This document shows positions 10,710 to 18,374 of a stretch of 64,000 bases of DNA, in pieces; the first letter of the stretch is position 1, and every line of letters begins with the position of its first letter. The DNA is from Microbacterium sp. CFH 31415 (GTDB lineage Bacteria; Actinomycetota; Actinomycetes; Actinomycetales; Microbacteriaceae): NCBI RefSeq assembly GCF_022538185.1, contig NZ_JAKYXC010000005.1:1-64000 (forward strand). The letters run 5' to 3'. The notes beneath the pieces were generated by a model. It had not been told where the DNA came from. It ran no database searches and was given only the letters and a program-made list of their open reading frames with translations. Made by a program: the position numbers and the translations under genes.

Positions 10710-12191
10710 GTGACGACCATGGGACCCGACCGCTCCCCCGACGAGCCGATCTTCCGCCCGCCTGCGCCGCCGGCGGCAGCCAACACCGGTGCGATCCGGC
10801 CGTTCGCGGACGTCTTCCAGGAGGCCGGTTCCGAAGCCCCCGTGCCGCGCAAGCGCGTGATCTCGTGGGCGCTGTGGGACTGGGCGACCCAGCCCTTCAA
10901 CTCGGTGCTGCTCACCTTCGTCTGGGTGCCGAGCTTCCTCGTCTCGCCGTTCTTCCTCGATCCCGCCGTCGCCGCCTCCGGCATCGTGAACGGCGAGGAG
11001 ATCGACTGCGACACCACCGCGAATGCGCTGACGGAGTTCTGCCGCGCGCTGGGCGGTCTCGATGCGAACCTCGGCTGGGGCATCATGATCGCCGGCGTCC
11101 TCATCGCCCTGCTCGCGCCGGTGCTCGGTCAGCGCGCCGACGCCACCGGGCGCCGCAAGCTCATGCTCGGGATCTTCACCGGGCTGCTCATCCTCAGCCA
11201 GCTCGCGATGGCCTTCATCCCCGGCACGCCGTCGCTCTTCTGGTTCGGGGTCGCGATGATCGCGTTCGGGAGCATCGTCGGAGAGATCGCGGGCGCCAAC
11301 TACAACGCCCTGCTCGTGTCGGTGTCGACCCCCAAGACCGTCGGCCGCGTCTCCGGACTGGGCTGGGGGTTCGGCTACATCGGCGGCATCGTCGCGCTCG
11401 TGATCGTCGTGGGCCTCATCCTGGGCGGCGTCCTCGACGGGACGCAGGCGATCACATTCCAGCTGATCGCTGCGGGCGCGACCGTCTGGACGGTCCTGTT
11501 CTGCATCCCGATCTTCCGTAACGTGCCGGAGCCGCCGCCGTCGCCCGACGCCAAGCGGGTCGGGTTCTTCGCCGGGTACGTCGAGCTCGTCCGCTCGGTG
11601 GCGCGCCTGTGGCGCGAACACCGCCCGACCCTGTGGTTCCTGCTGGCGTCGGCGGTGTACCGCGACGGCCTCGCGGCCGTGTTCACCTTCGGCACCGTGA
11701 TCGCCGCCCGCGTCTTCGGGTTCGGCTTCACCGATCTGGTCATCTTCGGCGTCGTCCTGAATCTCGTCGCGGGCATCTCGACGATGCTGGCCGGCCGTCT
11801 CGACGACCGCTTCGGGCCGAAGACGGTCATCCTGTTCGCGATCGGCGGGATCATCGCGTGCTGCCTCGCCGTCTTCATCGGCGCGGGCGCCGGCAAGGGT
11901 CTGTTCTGGGCCGCGGGCATCGTGCTGGCATCGCTCGTCGGTCCCGCGCAGGCCGCGTCGCGCTCGTTCCTCGCCCGCGTGACGCCCGTCGGCCAGGAGG
12001 GCGAGATCTTCGGCCTCTACGCCACGACCGGCCGGGCCGCGAGCTGGATGGCGCCGCTCCTCTGGGGCGCGTTCATCGCCGTGGGCGGCAACCAGACCCT
12101 GTACGGCATCCTCGGGATCGCGTTGATCCTCGCGATCGGTTTCGTGCTGCTGCTGTTCGTAAAGGCCCCGCCGCGCACGCCGCGCGTCTGA
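10710..12191 (+). CDS. MFS transporter, UMF1 (Atg22-like) family
   Basis: A 493-residue protein with about 12 hydrophobic helices. The entry segment SWALWDWATQPFNSVLLTFV after a ~45-residue cytoplasmic Pro-rich leader is the hallmark of the UMF1 family, related to the yeast vacuolar amino-acid effluxer Atg22. Motif-A-like GQRADATGRRKLML lies between helices 2 and 3. A GTG start at 10710 and an ATG at 10719 are both possible; GAAGGA upstream favours the GTG. Bacterial substrates are not known. Confidence 0.88.
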   Translation: MTTMGPDRSPDEPIFRPPAPPAAANTGAIRPFADVFQEAGSEAPVPRKRVISWALWDWATQPFNSVLLTFVWVPSFLVSPFFLDPAVAASGIVNGEEIDCDTTANALTEFCRALGGLDANLGWGIMIAGVLIALLAPVLGQRADATGRRKLMLGIFTGLLILSQLAMAFIPGTPSLFWFGVAMIAFGSIVGEIAGANYNALLVSVSTPKTVGRVSGLGWGFGYIGGIVALVIVVGLILGGVLDGTQAITFQLIAAGATVWTVLFCIPIFRNVPEPPPSPDAKRVGFFAGYVELVRSVARLWREHRPTLWFLLASAVYRDGLAAVFTFGTVIAARVFGFGFTDLVIFGVVLNLVAGISTMLAGRLDDRFGPKTVILFAIGGIIACCLAVFIGAGAGKGLFWAAGIVLASLVGPAQAASRSFLARVTPVGQEGEIFGLYATTGRAASWMAPLLWGAFIAVGGNQTLYGILGIALILAIGFVLLLFVKAPPRTPRV

Positions 12192-12195
12192 GGGG

Positions 12196-12210
12196 CGGCG
12201 CCCGGCGCCG
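12196..12210. terminator. Compact GC hairpin between convergent genes
   Basis: CGGCG-CCCGG-CGCCG occupies the whole 19-bp gap between the UMF1 transporter and the convergent MarR gene. It could terminate both. No U tract. Confidence 0.4.
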
Positions 12211-12753
12211 TCACCAGGGCCAGGCGTCTGCGAGCTTCGTGAGCAGTCGTGCGAGGTCGGCTCGCTCCTCGTCGGTGAACCCGGCCAGGGCGGTGTCGAT
12301 GGCCTCGCGGCGCTCGCCGCGGAACCCCCGCACGAGGGCGGCGCCGGCATCCGTCAATGCCACACGGGTCCGCCGCGCGTCTTCGGGGTCTGCCTCACGG
12401 CGTACGAGCCCCAGCTGGAACGCCTGCTGCACAAGCCGTGAGGCGCGCGGCTGATCGACTCCGACGGCCTCGGCGATCTCACCGACGGAGAGAGGGTGGG
12501 ATGCCGCGGCCAGCGCCTCGAGCAGGCGCATCCGGGCCGGACCGCCGATGCGCGGACCGCCTCCCCACGGCGGACCGCCGTGCCCGCGGTGCGGGCCGCC
12601 GCGTGCCCACGGCGCGTCCCCGTGGTGGTGAGGACCGTGGCCGGAGTGACCGTGGGCGTCCGCTCCTTCCCACGGCGGGCGCGGGATGCGGCGGCCGCGC
12701 AGCTTCGAGAGGGCTGAGGCGATGTCGTCGGCCGGAGTCGGATCCTGAGGCAT
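12211..12753 (-). CDS. MarR-family regulator with His/Gly-rich N-terminal segment
   Basis: A 180-residue protein. Residues about 28-72 are unusually rich in His, Gly and Pro (GHSGHGPHHHGD and similar). The MarR winged helix follows (about 73-150), with VGVDQPRASRLVQQAFQLGLV as the recognition-helix region and the wing DPEDARRTRVALTDAG. The C terminus is helical, for dimerisation. The His-rich segment suggests metal binding in addition to, or instead of, the usual ligand pocket. It is divergent from another His-rich regulator, with a shared operator region at 12765-12827. Confidence 0.85.
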   Translation of the reverse strand: MPQDPTPADDIASALSKLRGRRIPRPPWEGADAHGHSGHGPHHHGDAPWARGGPHRGHGGPPWGGGPRIGGPARMRLLEALAAASHPLSVGEIAEAVGVDQPRASRLVQQAFQLGLVRREADPEDARRTRVALTDAGAALVRGFRGERREAIDTALAGFTDEERADLARLLTKLADAWPW

Positions 12754-12764
12754 GGAATCAATTT

Positions 12765-12827
12765 ACATGCGACTTGACATACAAACCATTCACATGTCAT
12801 CCTACATATGCATGTACTTCGACATGT
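12765..12827. promoter_or_regulatory. Triple operator between divergent His-rich regulators: three ACATG-N7-ACAT units
   Basis: Units at 12765-12780 (+), 12792-12807 (+) and 12812-12827 (-). The outer two extend to TTACATG-N7-ACAT and face each other. An imperfect 14-bp palindrome (12803-12816) lies between units 2 and 3. A TTGACA at 12774-12779 could be a -35 for the rightward gene. The AT-rich, repeated composition stands out in this GC-rich DNA. Binding by one or both flanking MarR-type proteins is inferred. Confidence 0.7.
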
Positions 12828-12868
12828 AACCAGGCGGCCACCCGTGCCGCCTCCGGAAAGGACTTCAC

Positions 12869-13720
12869 ATGAACGACAACGAGAAAACACAGGACCACCC
12901 CGTCGACGACACCGCCGACATCCCCACCGGCCGTCGGCCGCTCGGCTACTGGCTGCGCGCCGTCGACGGCCTGCTCACGAGCGAGTTCGCCGCCGCCTTC
13001 CAGAACGAGGGCGTCACGCGCCGCGACTGGATGATGCTGAACCTGCTCGCCGGAGAGCTCGATGCCCCCGAAGCCGCAGAGCGCCTCGCCCGCAAGGGCA
13101 AGCGACTGCGCCGGCTGGAAGACCTCGGCTGGGCCGAGGAGCAGGGCGATGGAACGTGGGCGCTCACCGACGCCGGCCGCGAGGCGCACGCACGTCTCGG
13201 CGAGGTCGTGAGCGGCATCCGCTCCCGCGTCGCGGGTGCCGTCTCCGACGAGGAGTTCGCCACCACGCTCGCCTCCCTCGAGGCGATCGCCCGCGAGCTC
13301 GGCTGGGACGAGACCCGTCCGTTCGCCGGGCGGCGCGGCTTCGGGCGCGGCTTCGGCCCCGGACGCCGGTTCGGCGGACCGCGCGGGTTCGGGTTCGGCC
13401 CGGGGGAGGGCTTCGGCTTCGGTCCGGGCTACGGCTTCGGACCGGGCGCCGGCGCTTCGCACGGCGAGGCGTGGGCGTACGGCCACGACGACGGATGCCA
13501 CGGCCACGGCGGTCACCGCCACGGCCACGCCCCTCACGAGCACGGCCACGCCCCTCACGAGCACGGCCACGGCCACGGCCACGGCCACGGTCACGACCGG
13601 CACCGCCACGGCGGCCACGGTCACGACCGGCACGGCCACGGCGGCAAGGGCGGCGAGCGCGCGTTCGAGCGCGGCTTCGACGCCGGCTTCCGCCGCGGCC
13701 AGGAGGCCGGCGCAGCCTGA
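12869..13720 (+). CDS. MarR-like regulator with Gly/Phe repeat and long His-rich tail
   Basis: A 283-residue protein. Residues about 20-150 form a winged-helix region of MarR type (VTRRDWMMLNLLAGEL, then a wing and ALTDAGREAH). It is followed by a Gly/Phe-rich stretch with repeated GFGFGPG-type units (about 155-200) and a tail of about 60 residues dominated by His and Gly (HGHAPHEHGHAPHEHGHGHG as an example). Two perfect 21-bp DNA repeats (13520-13540, 13541-13561) and a run of CACGGC hexamers encode the tail. Such tails bind Zn, Ni or Cu ions. AGGA-type ribosome binding site lies before the ATG. The divergent partner is also a His-rich MarR. Confidence 0.8.
   Translation: MNDNEKTQDHPVDDTADIPTGRRPLGYWLRAVDGLLTSEFAAAFQNEGVTRRDWMMLNLLAGELDAPEAAERLARKGKRLRRLEDLGWAEEQGDGTWALTDAGREAHARLGEVVSGIRSRVAGAVSDEEFATTLASLEAIARELGWDETRPFAGRRGFGRGFGPGRRFGGPRGFGFGPGEGFGFGPGYGFGPGAGASHGEAWAYGHDDGCHGHGGHRHGHAPHEHGHAPHEHGHGHGHGHGHDRHRHGGHGHDRHGHGGKGGERAFERGFDAGFRRGQEAGAA
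13520..13590 (+). repeat. In-gene repeats encoding the His-rich tail
   Basis: Two exact 21-bp units (13520-13540 and 13541-13561) followed by a CACGGC hexamer microsatellite. The reading frame is kept, so copy-number changes would lengthen or shorten the metal-binding tail without a frameshift. Confidence 0.85.
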
Positions 13721-13860
13721 GCGGCTGCTCCACTGTCAAAGCGGCGGGAGATTCCTGCGCTGGAAGGGTCGATCCGACGTTTTCAGGCCGGTTTCTCCCG
13801 ACGCCTTGACGTGCTGGCGCCGAACGCGGCGTAACACGCGCGCCACACGGCCGGAGCACA

Positions 13861-14622
13861 ATGGAGCCGATGACCACCCCAGCTCTGCTCGCGATCTCCC
13901 ACGGCACGTCCTCCCCCGAGGGCCAGGCCGCGGTGGCGGCGCTCGTCGACGCCGTCGCTGCGCGGCTTCCCGACGTCACAGTCTGGCTCGGGCACGTCGA
14001 CGTGCAGCAGCCGGATGTCGCGGCATCCCTCGACGCCCTCCCCGATGACCAGCCGGTCGTCATCGTGCCGCTGCTGCTGTCGGCGGGCTACCACGTGCGG
14101 GTCGACCTGAAGAAGCAGTCGGCCGGCCGCGACGGCGTGACGATCGCGAAGGCCCTCGGCCCCGACCCGAGGCTCGCCGAGCAGCTGGCGACCCGCCTCG
14201 CACCGCTCGACCCCGACCCGGCGAGCGCAGTCGTGCTCGCCGTCGCAGGGTCGAGCGACGACAGGGCGAACGACGACTGCCGTGCGGTGGGCGCGTTGCT
14301 CGCCGAGCGCCTCGGGCGACCCGTCGAGGTCGGCTTCCTGGCCGCAGCCGAACCGCGCCTCGGCGCGGCCGTGGCATCGGCGCGTGAGCCGGCGGCCGGA
14401 CGCGTCCTCGTGGCGAACTACCTCCTCGCGCCCGGCTACTTCCACGACCTCGCCGCACGCGTGTCGGGCGACTCCCCGGTAGCCCGACCGCTGCTCGACG
14501 ATGACGAGCCCGCGGCATCCCTCGTCGACATCGTCGTCGACCGATACCGCAGCGCAATCCCGACATTGCGAGCGCTTTCCTGGACGCGGTCTGACAACCC
14601 CGGCCAGCCGCAACCTCTGTGA
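13861..14622 (+). CDS. CbiX/SirB-like sirohydrochlorin chelatase
   Basis: A 253-residue two-domain chelatase of the CbiX family, which inserts iron (siroheme) or cobalt into sirohydrochlorin. The first half starts with AISHGTSSPEGQ, whose His14 is the metal-binding residue of the family; VIVPLLLSAGYHVRVD supplies the second conserved His in the ferrochelatase-like pocket. The second half repeats the fold (VVLAVAGSSD). It lies 128 bp upstream of siroheme-dependent sulfite reductase, so a ferrochelatase (SirB-like) role is the better guess. Starts at 13861 and 13870 are both possible; GGAG at 13853 supports the first. Confidence 0.85.
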   Translation: MEPMTTPALLAISHGTSSPEGQAAVAALVDAVAARLPDVTVWLGHVDVQQPDVAASLDALPDDQPVVIVPLLLSAGYHVRVDLKKQSAGRDGVTIAKALGPDPRLAEQLATRLAPLDPDPASAVVLAVAGSSDDRANDDCRAVGALLAERLGRPVEVGFLAAAEPRLGAAVASAREPAAGRVLVANYLLAPGYFHDLAARVSGDSPVARPLLDDDEPAASLVDIVVDRYRSAIPTLRALSWTRSDNPGQPQPL

Positions 14623-14645
14623 CGCACCGTTACGCACGGTGACGC
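14619..14645 (+). promoter_or_regulatory. Three GTKACGC repeats phased at 10 bp upstream of the sulfur operon
   Basis: GTGACGC (14619-14625), GTTACGC (14629-14635) and GTGACGC (14639-14645) lie one helical turn apart, starting at the cbiX stop codon and ending about 105 bp upstream of the sulfite reductase start. A CACCGT/ACGGTG hairpin (14625-14641) overlaps them. TTGACA at 14649-14654 directly follows and could be a -35. They look like a cooperative binding site for a regulator of the sulfur operon; the protein is unknown and is not encoded next door. Confidence 0.6.
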
Positions 14646-14750
14646 CCCTTGACACGCGCCTAGGCCGGGGCTCGCGGCGCTTCTACTCTCGCCGAATGGG
14701 CTCGCCAGAGTCCGCCCCGGCGACGCCCGGGGACTCCTCCGGAGGCCACC

Positions 14751-16496
14751 GTGACCCTCAGCGACACCGACACCCGCGCCGCAGCACCGCCGCCTGCACG
14801 CGCCGGCGGCGCGACCGCGCGTCCGCCGCGGCCGTCGTCCAAGCCCAACGGGCAGTGGAAGATCGACGGCACGACGCCCCTCAACGGCAACGAGGAGTGG
14901 AAGCAGGTCGACGACGGCCTCGCCGTACGCGAGCGCATCGAGAGGATCTACGCGAAGGGCGGCTTCGCGAGCATCGACCCGACCGACCTGCACGGCCGAT
15001 TCCGCGTGTGGGGCCTCTACACGCAGCGCAAGCCGGGCATCGACGGCGGCCGCACCGCCACCCTCGAGCCGCACGAGCTCGAGGATGCGTACTTCATGCT
15101 CCGCGTCCGCATCGACGGCGGCCAGCTGACCACCGAGCAGCTGCGCGCGATCGCCGGCATCTCGCAGGAGTTCGGACGCGACACCGCCGACCTCACCGAC
15201 CGGCAGAACATCCAGCTGCACTGGGTCGAGGTCGAGTCGATGCCCGAGATCTGGCGGCGCCTCGAAGCGGTCGGGCTGGGCACGACCGAGGCCTGCGGTG
15301 ATGTGCCGCGTGTCGTGCTCGGGTCGCCCGTCGCGGGCATCGCCGCCGACGAGCTCATCGACCCGACGCCGCAGATCGACGAGATCACATCGCGCTTCAT
15401 CGGCGATCCGTCGCTCGCCAATCTCCCCCGCAAGTTCAAGTCGGCGATCACCGGGCACCCCAGCCAGGACGTCGTGCATGAGATCAACGACGTCGCCTTC
15501 GTCGCAGTCGAGCATCCCGACTTCGGCGTCGGCTATGACCTGTGGGTCGGCGGCGGCCTGTCGACGACGCCGCGTCTCGCCGAGCGGCTCGGTGTCTTCG
15601 TGTCGCCGGATCGGGTGGCGGATGCCTGGCACGGCGTCGCCCAGATCTTCCGCGACTACGGCTACCGGCGGCTGCGCAACAAGGCGCGACTGAAGTTCCT
15701 GCTCGCGGAGTGGGGCGCCGGGAAGTTCCGCCAGGTGCTCCAGGATGAGTACCTCGGCTACGCCCTCCCCGACGGACCTGCTGCGCCGAAGCCGCTCGCA
15801 CACGGCGACCATGTCGGCGTGCACCGGCAGAAGGACGGCCGCTTCTACGTCGGCGTCACCCCGATCGTCGGCCGGGTCTCGGGCCGGATCCTCGCACAGC
15901 TCGCCGACCTCGTCGAGGCGCACGGCTCGACGAGGCTGCGCACCACCCCGCACCAGAAGCTCGTCATCCTCGACATCCCCGCAGACCGCGTCGACTCGCT
16001 CGTCGCCGGGCTCGACGAGCTCGGGCTCTCGGCGCGTCCGAGCCTGATCCGCCGCGGCACGATCGCCTGCACCGGCATCGAGTTCTGCAAGCTCGCGATC
16101 GTCGAGACCAAGGCCTACGCGACGGCCGCCGTGCTCGATCTCGAGAAGCGTCTCGAGCAGTTCGAGCTGCCGCATCCGATCTCGCTCCATGTCAACGGCT
16201 GCCCGAACTCGTGCGCGCGCATCCAGACGGCCGACATCGGCCTCAAGGGCCAGCTCGTGACGATCGACGGCGAACAGGTGCCCGGATACCAGGTGCACCT
16301 CGGCGGCGGACTCGTCAGCGCCGACCGCGACGAGGCCGGCCTCGGCCGCACCGTGCGCGGCCTCAAAGTAGGCGCCGACGGCATCGCCGACTACGTCGAC
16401 CGGGTGGTGCGCCGCTTCCTTTCGGAACGGGATGCCGCGGCCGACGAGACCTTCGCCCAGTGGGCGCACCGCGCCGACGACGAGGCCCTCCAGTGA
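14751..16496 (+). CDS. Ferredoxin-dependent assimilatory sulfite reductase (siroheme, 4Fe-4S)
   Basis: A 581-residue NirA/SirA-family enzyme that reduces sulfite to sulfide with six electrons from ferredoxin. Two nitrite/sulfite reductase repeats are visible. The cluster and siroheme ligands are Cys440, Cys446 (CTGIEFC) and Cys484, Cys488 (NGCPNSC). Upstream residues include LTDRQNIQLHWV, a family motif. The N-terminal ~35 residues are Pro/Ala-rich and disordered. GTG start at 14751 with GGAGG upstream. First gene of the sulfur operon; cysH, cysD and cysN next door make sulfite rather than nitrite the likely substrate. Nitrite reductases are close homologues. Confidence 0.92.
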   Translation: MTLSDTDTRAAAPPPARAGGATARPPRPSSKPNGQWKIDGTTPLNGNEEWKQVDDGLAVRERIERIYAKGGFASIDPTDLHGRFRVWGLYTQRKPGIDGGRTATLEPHELEDAYFMLRVRIDGGQLTTEQLRAIAGISQEFGRDTADLTDRQNIQLHWVEVESMPEIWRRLEAVGLGTTEACGDVPRVVLGSPVAGIAADELIDPTPQIDEITSRFIGDPSLANLPRKFKSAITGHPSQDVVHEINDVAFVAVEHPDFGVGYDLWVGGGLSTTPRLAERLGVFVSPDRVADAWHGVAQIFRDYGYRRLRNKARLKFLLAEWGAGKFRQVLQDEYLGYALPDGPAAPKPLAHGDHVGVHRQKDGRFYVGVTPIVGRVSGRILAQLADLVEAHGSTRLRTTPHQKLVILDIPADRVDSLVAGLDELGLSARPSLIRRGTIACTGIEFCKLAIVETKAYATAAVLDLEKRLEQFELPHPISLHVNGCPNSCARIQTADIGLKGQLVTIDGEQVPGYQVHLGGGLVSADRDEAGLGRTVRGLKVGADGIADYVDRVVRRFLSERDAAADETFAQWAHRADDEALQ

Positions 16497-16520
16497 CCCG
16501 CAGCACCCACCCCCACGTCA

Positions 16521-16593
16521 CCGCGAGACTTCATCCGCGCGCCCAGACTGCACGCACCGACCGCCGGCTCGGTGCACCGGTGCAGTCTCGCGG
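16521..16593 (+). repeat. Nested inverted repeat in the sir-cysH gap
   Basis: Inner arms AGACTGCAC (16545-16553) with GTGCAGTCT (16580-16588), and GCACCGA (16554-16560) with TCGGTGC (16569-16575). Outer arms CCGCGAGACT (16521-16530) with AGTCTCGCGG (16584-16593) compete with the inner ones. It fills most of the 118-bp gap, the only long gap before ssuA in an otherwise overlapping operon. It may be a REP-like element or an mRNA processing/attenuation structure. Confidence 0.75.
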
Positions 16594-16614
16594 GGCGACG
16601 GCGGGGGGTGGCGC

Positions 16615-17358
16615 ATGACCGTGTCGCTTGCGCCCCGCGTCGCCGTGAAGCGCTCGGGCGAAGAGCTGCGGGCTCTCGCCGAACGAGGCAACCTCGAGCT
16701 CGGCAGTCTCACCGAGCACGAGGCATCCCCCGCCGACGTCGTCGCCTGGGTCGCGCGCAACTTCTCGATGACGTCGGCGGCGGTCGCATGCTCGATGGCG
16801 GATGCCGCGCTGCCGCACCTCATCGCCGAGCACCTGCCGGGTGTCGACGTGCTGTTCCTCGACACCGGATACCACTTCGCCGAGACGCGCTTCACGCGCG
16901 ATGAGGTCGGCCGCATCCTCGACGTGCGGATCGTCGACGTGCTGCCCGAGCAGACCGTCGCGCAGCAGGACGCCGAGTTCGGCGCGAAGCTGCACGAGCG
17001 CGACGCGGCGCTGTGCTGCGAGCGCCGCAAGGTGACCCCGCTCCGCGATGCCCTCGCCGGCTACGAGGTCTGGTTCACGGGCGTACGCCGCGACGAGGCG
17101 CCGACCCGCACCCGCACGCCTCTCGTCACGTGGGACGAGCGCAACGGCCTGGTGAAGGTGAACCCCGTCGCCGCCTGGACCTTCGACGACCTGCTCGACT
17201 ACGCCGGCGCCCACCGGGTGCCCGTCAATCTCCTCGTGTCGAACGGCTACCCGTCCATCGGGTGCGAGCCCTGCACCCGACCGGTCGCGCCCGGCGATGA
17301 CCCCCGTTCCGGCCGCTGGGCCGGGCTCTCCAAGACTGAATGCGGGCTCCACGTATGA
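16615..17358 (+). CDS. cysH: APS reductase (adenylyl-sulfate reductase, thioredoxin-dependent), 4Fe-4S type
   Basis: A 247-residue CysH-family enzyme that reduces adenylyl sulfate to sulfite plus AMP. The cluster ligands that mark APS rather than PAPS reductases are all present: Cys134-Cys135 and Cys217/Cys220 (CEPC). The catalytic cysteine is Cys243 in the C-terminal KTECGLH. SMADAALPHL and GYHFAET are nucleotide-binding landmarks. ATG at 16615 follows a GGGGGG Shine-Dalgarno. No APS kinase (CysC) is present, which agrees with direct APS reduction. Its stop overlaps the cysD start (ATGA). Confidence 0.93.
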   Translation: MTVSLAPRVAVKRSGEELRALAERGNLELGSLTEHEASPADVVAWVARNFSMTSAAVACSMADAALPHLIAEHLPGVDVLFLDTGYHFAETRFTRDEVGRILDVRIVDVLPEQTVAQQDAEFGAKLHERDAALCCERRKVTPLRDALAGYEVWFTGVRRDEAPTRTRTPLVTWDERNGLVKVNPVAAWTFDDLLDYAGAHRVPVNLLVSNGYPSIGCEPCTRPVAPGDDPRSGRWAGLSKTECGLHV

Positions 17359-18374
17359 CCGAGACACTCACCGCCAACGCTGTCGCCGAGAACAGGAGTT
17401 CTGGCGAGGACAGGTCGATTCCCGGCGGATCGTCCTCCGCTCGGCAGACCACCGGTTCCGGGCAGCTCGGCACCGCACCGTCGACGCTCAGCACGCTCGA
17501 CCTGCTCGAGGCCGAGGCCATCCACATCATCCGCGAGGTGGTCGCCGAGTTCGAGCGGCCCGTGCTGCTGTTCTCCGGCGGCAAGGACTCCGTCGTCGTG
17601 CTGCACCTCGCCACCAAGGCGTTCGCTCCCGGTCGCGTGCCGTTCCCGGTGCTGCACGTCGACACCGGCCACAACTTCCCCGAGGTGATCGCGTTCCGCG
17701 ACGAGACCGTCGAGCGTCTCGGCCTCCGCCTCGATATCGCCCGCGTGCAGGACTACATCGACGACGGTCGCCTGCAGGAGCGCGCCGACGGCACCCGAAA
17801 CCCGCTGCAGACCCTGCCGCTGCTCGACGCGATCGCCGCAGGCCGGCACGACGCCGTCTTCGGCGGCGCGCGGCGCGACGAGGACAAGGCCCGCGCGAAG
17901 GAGCGCATCATCTCGCTGCGCGACGAGTTCGGCCAGTGGGACCCGCGCAACCAGCGGCCCGAGCTGTGGAGCCTGTACAACGGCCGCCACACTCCGGGCC
18001 AGCATGTGCGCGCCTTCCCGATCTCGAACTGGACCGAGCTCGACGTCTGGCGCTACATCGAGCGCGAGGGCATCCCCCTTCCTCCGCTCTACTTCGCGCA
18101 CGAGCGCGAGGTCTATGCCCGCGACGGCATGTGGCGTCCCGTCGGCGAGTTCTCCCCTCCGCGCGCGGGCGAGAAGGTCGAGCGTCGCACGGTGCGCTAC
18201 CGCACGGTGGGCGACATGAGCTGCACCGGAGCAGTGGAATCGGATGCCGCATCCCTCGCCGACATCGTCGCCGAAGTGGCCATCTCGACCCTCACCGAGC
18301 GCGGCGCCACCCGCGCCGACGACCGCCTCAGCGAGGCGGCCATGGAGGACCGCAAGAAGGACGGGTACTTCTGA
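17355..18374 (+). CDS. cysD: Sulfate adenylyltransferase subunit 2 (CysD)
   Basis: A 339-residue ATP sulfurylase small subunit, which forms APS from ATP and sulfate with CysN. The PP-loop SGGKDS is at residues 74-79. HVDTGHNFPE, GGARRDEDKARAKER and the C-terminal YRTVGDMSCTGAVES are family signatures. The N terminus carries a ~45-residue Ser/Gly-rich extension compared with typical ~300-residue CysD proteins. The ATG overlaps the cysH stop by 4 bp, and its own stop overlaps the cysN start by one base, so cysHDN are translationally coupled. Confidence 0.95.
   Translation: MTETLTANAVAENRSSGEDRSIPGGSSSARQTTGSGQLGTAPSTLSTLDLLEAEAIHIIREVVAEFERPVLLFSGGKDSVVVLHLATKAFAPGRVPFPVLHVDTGHNFPEVIAFRDETVERLGLRLDIARVQDYIDDGRLQERADGTRNPLQTLPLLDAIAAGRHDAVFGGARRDEDKARAKERIISLRDEFGQWDPRNQRPELWSLYNGRHTPGQHVRAFPISNWTELDVWRYIEREGIPLPPLYFAHEREVYARDGMWRPVGEFSPPRAGEKVERRTVRYRTVGDMSCTGAVESDAASLADIVAEVAISTLTERGATRADDRLSEAAMEDRKKDGYF

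Noticed and set aside
13500..13700. CRISPR-like repetitive block
   Set aside because: The repeats are inside a continuous reading frame and encode a His-rich protein tail.
14623..14750. SAM or other known riboswitch upstream of sulfite reductase
   Set aside because: The region is too short after the repeats and shows none of the conserved helices I would expect. Only the phased heptamers and a short stem are visible.
17297..18373. In-frame N-terminal extension of CysN
   Set aside because: It lies within cysD in another frame. CysN homologues begin at the segment encoded from 18374, which has the typical stop-start overlap.
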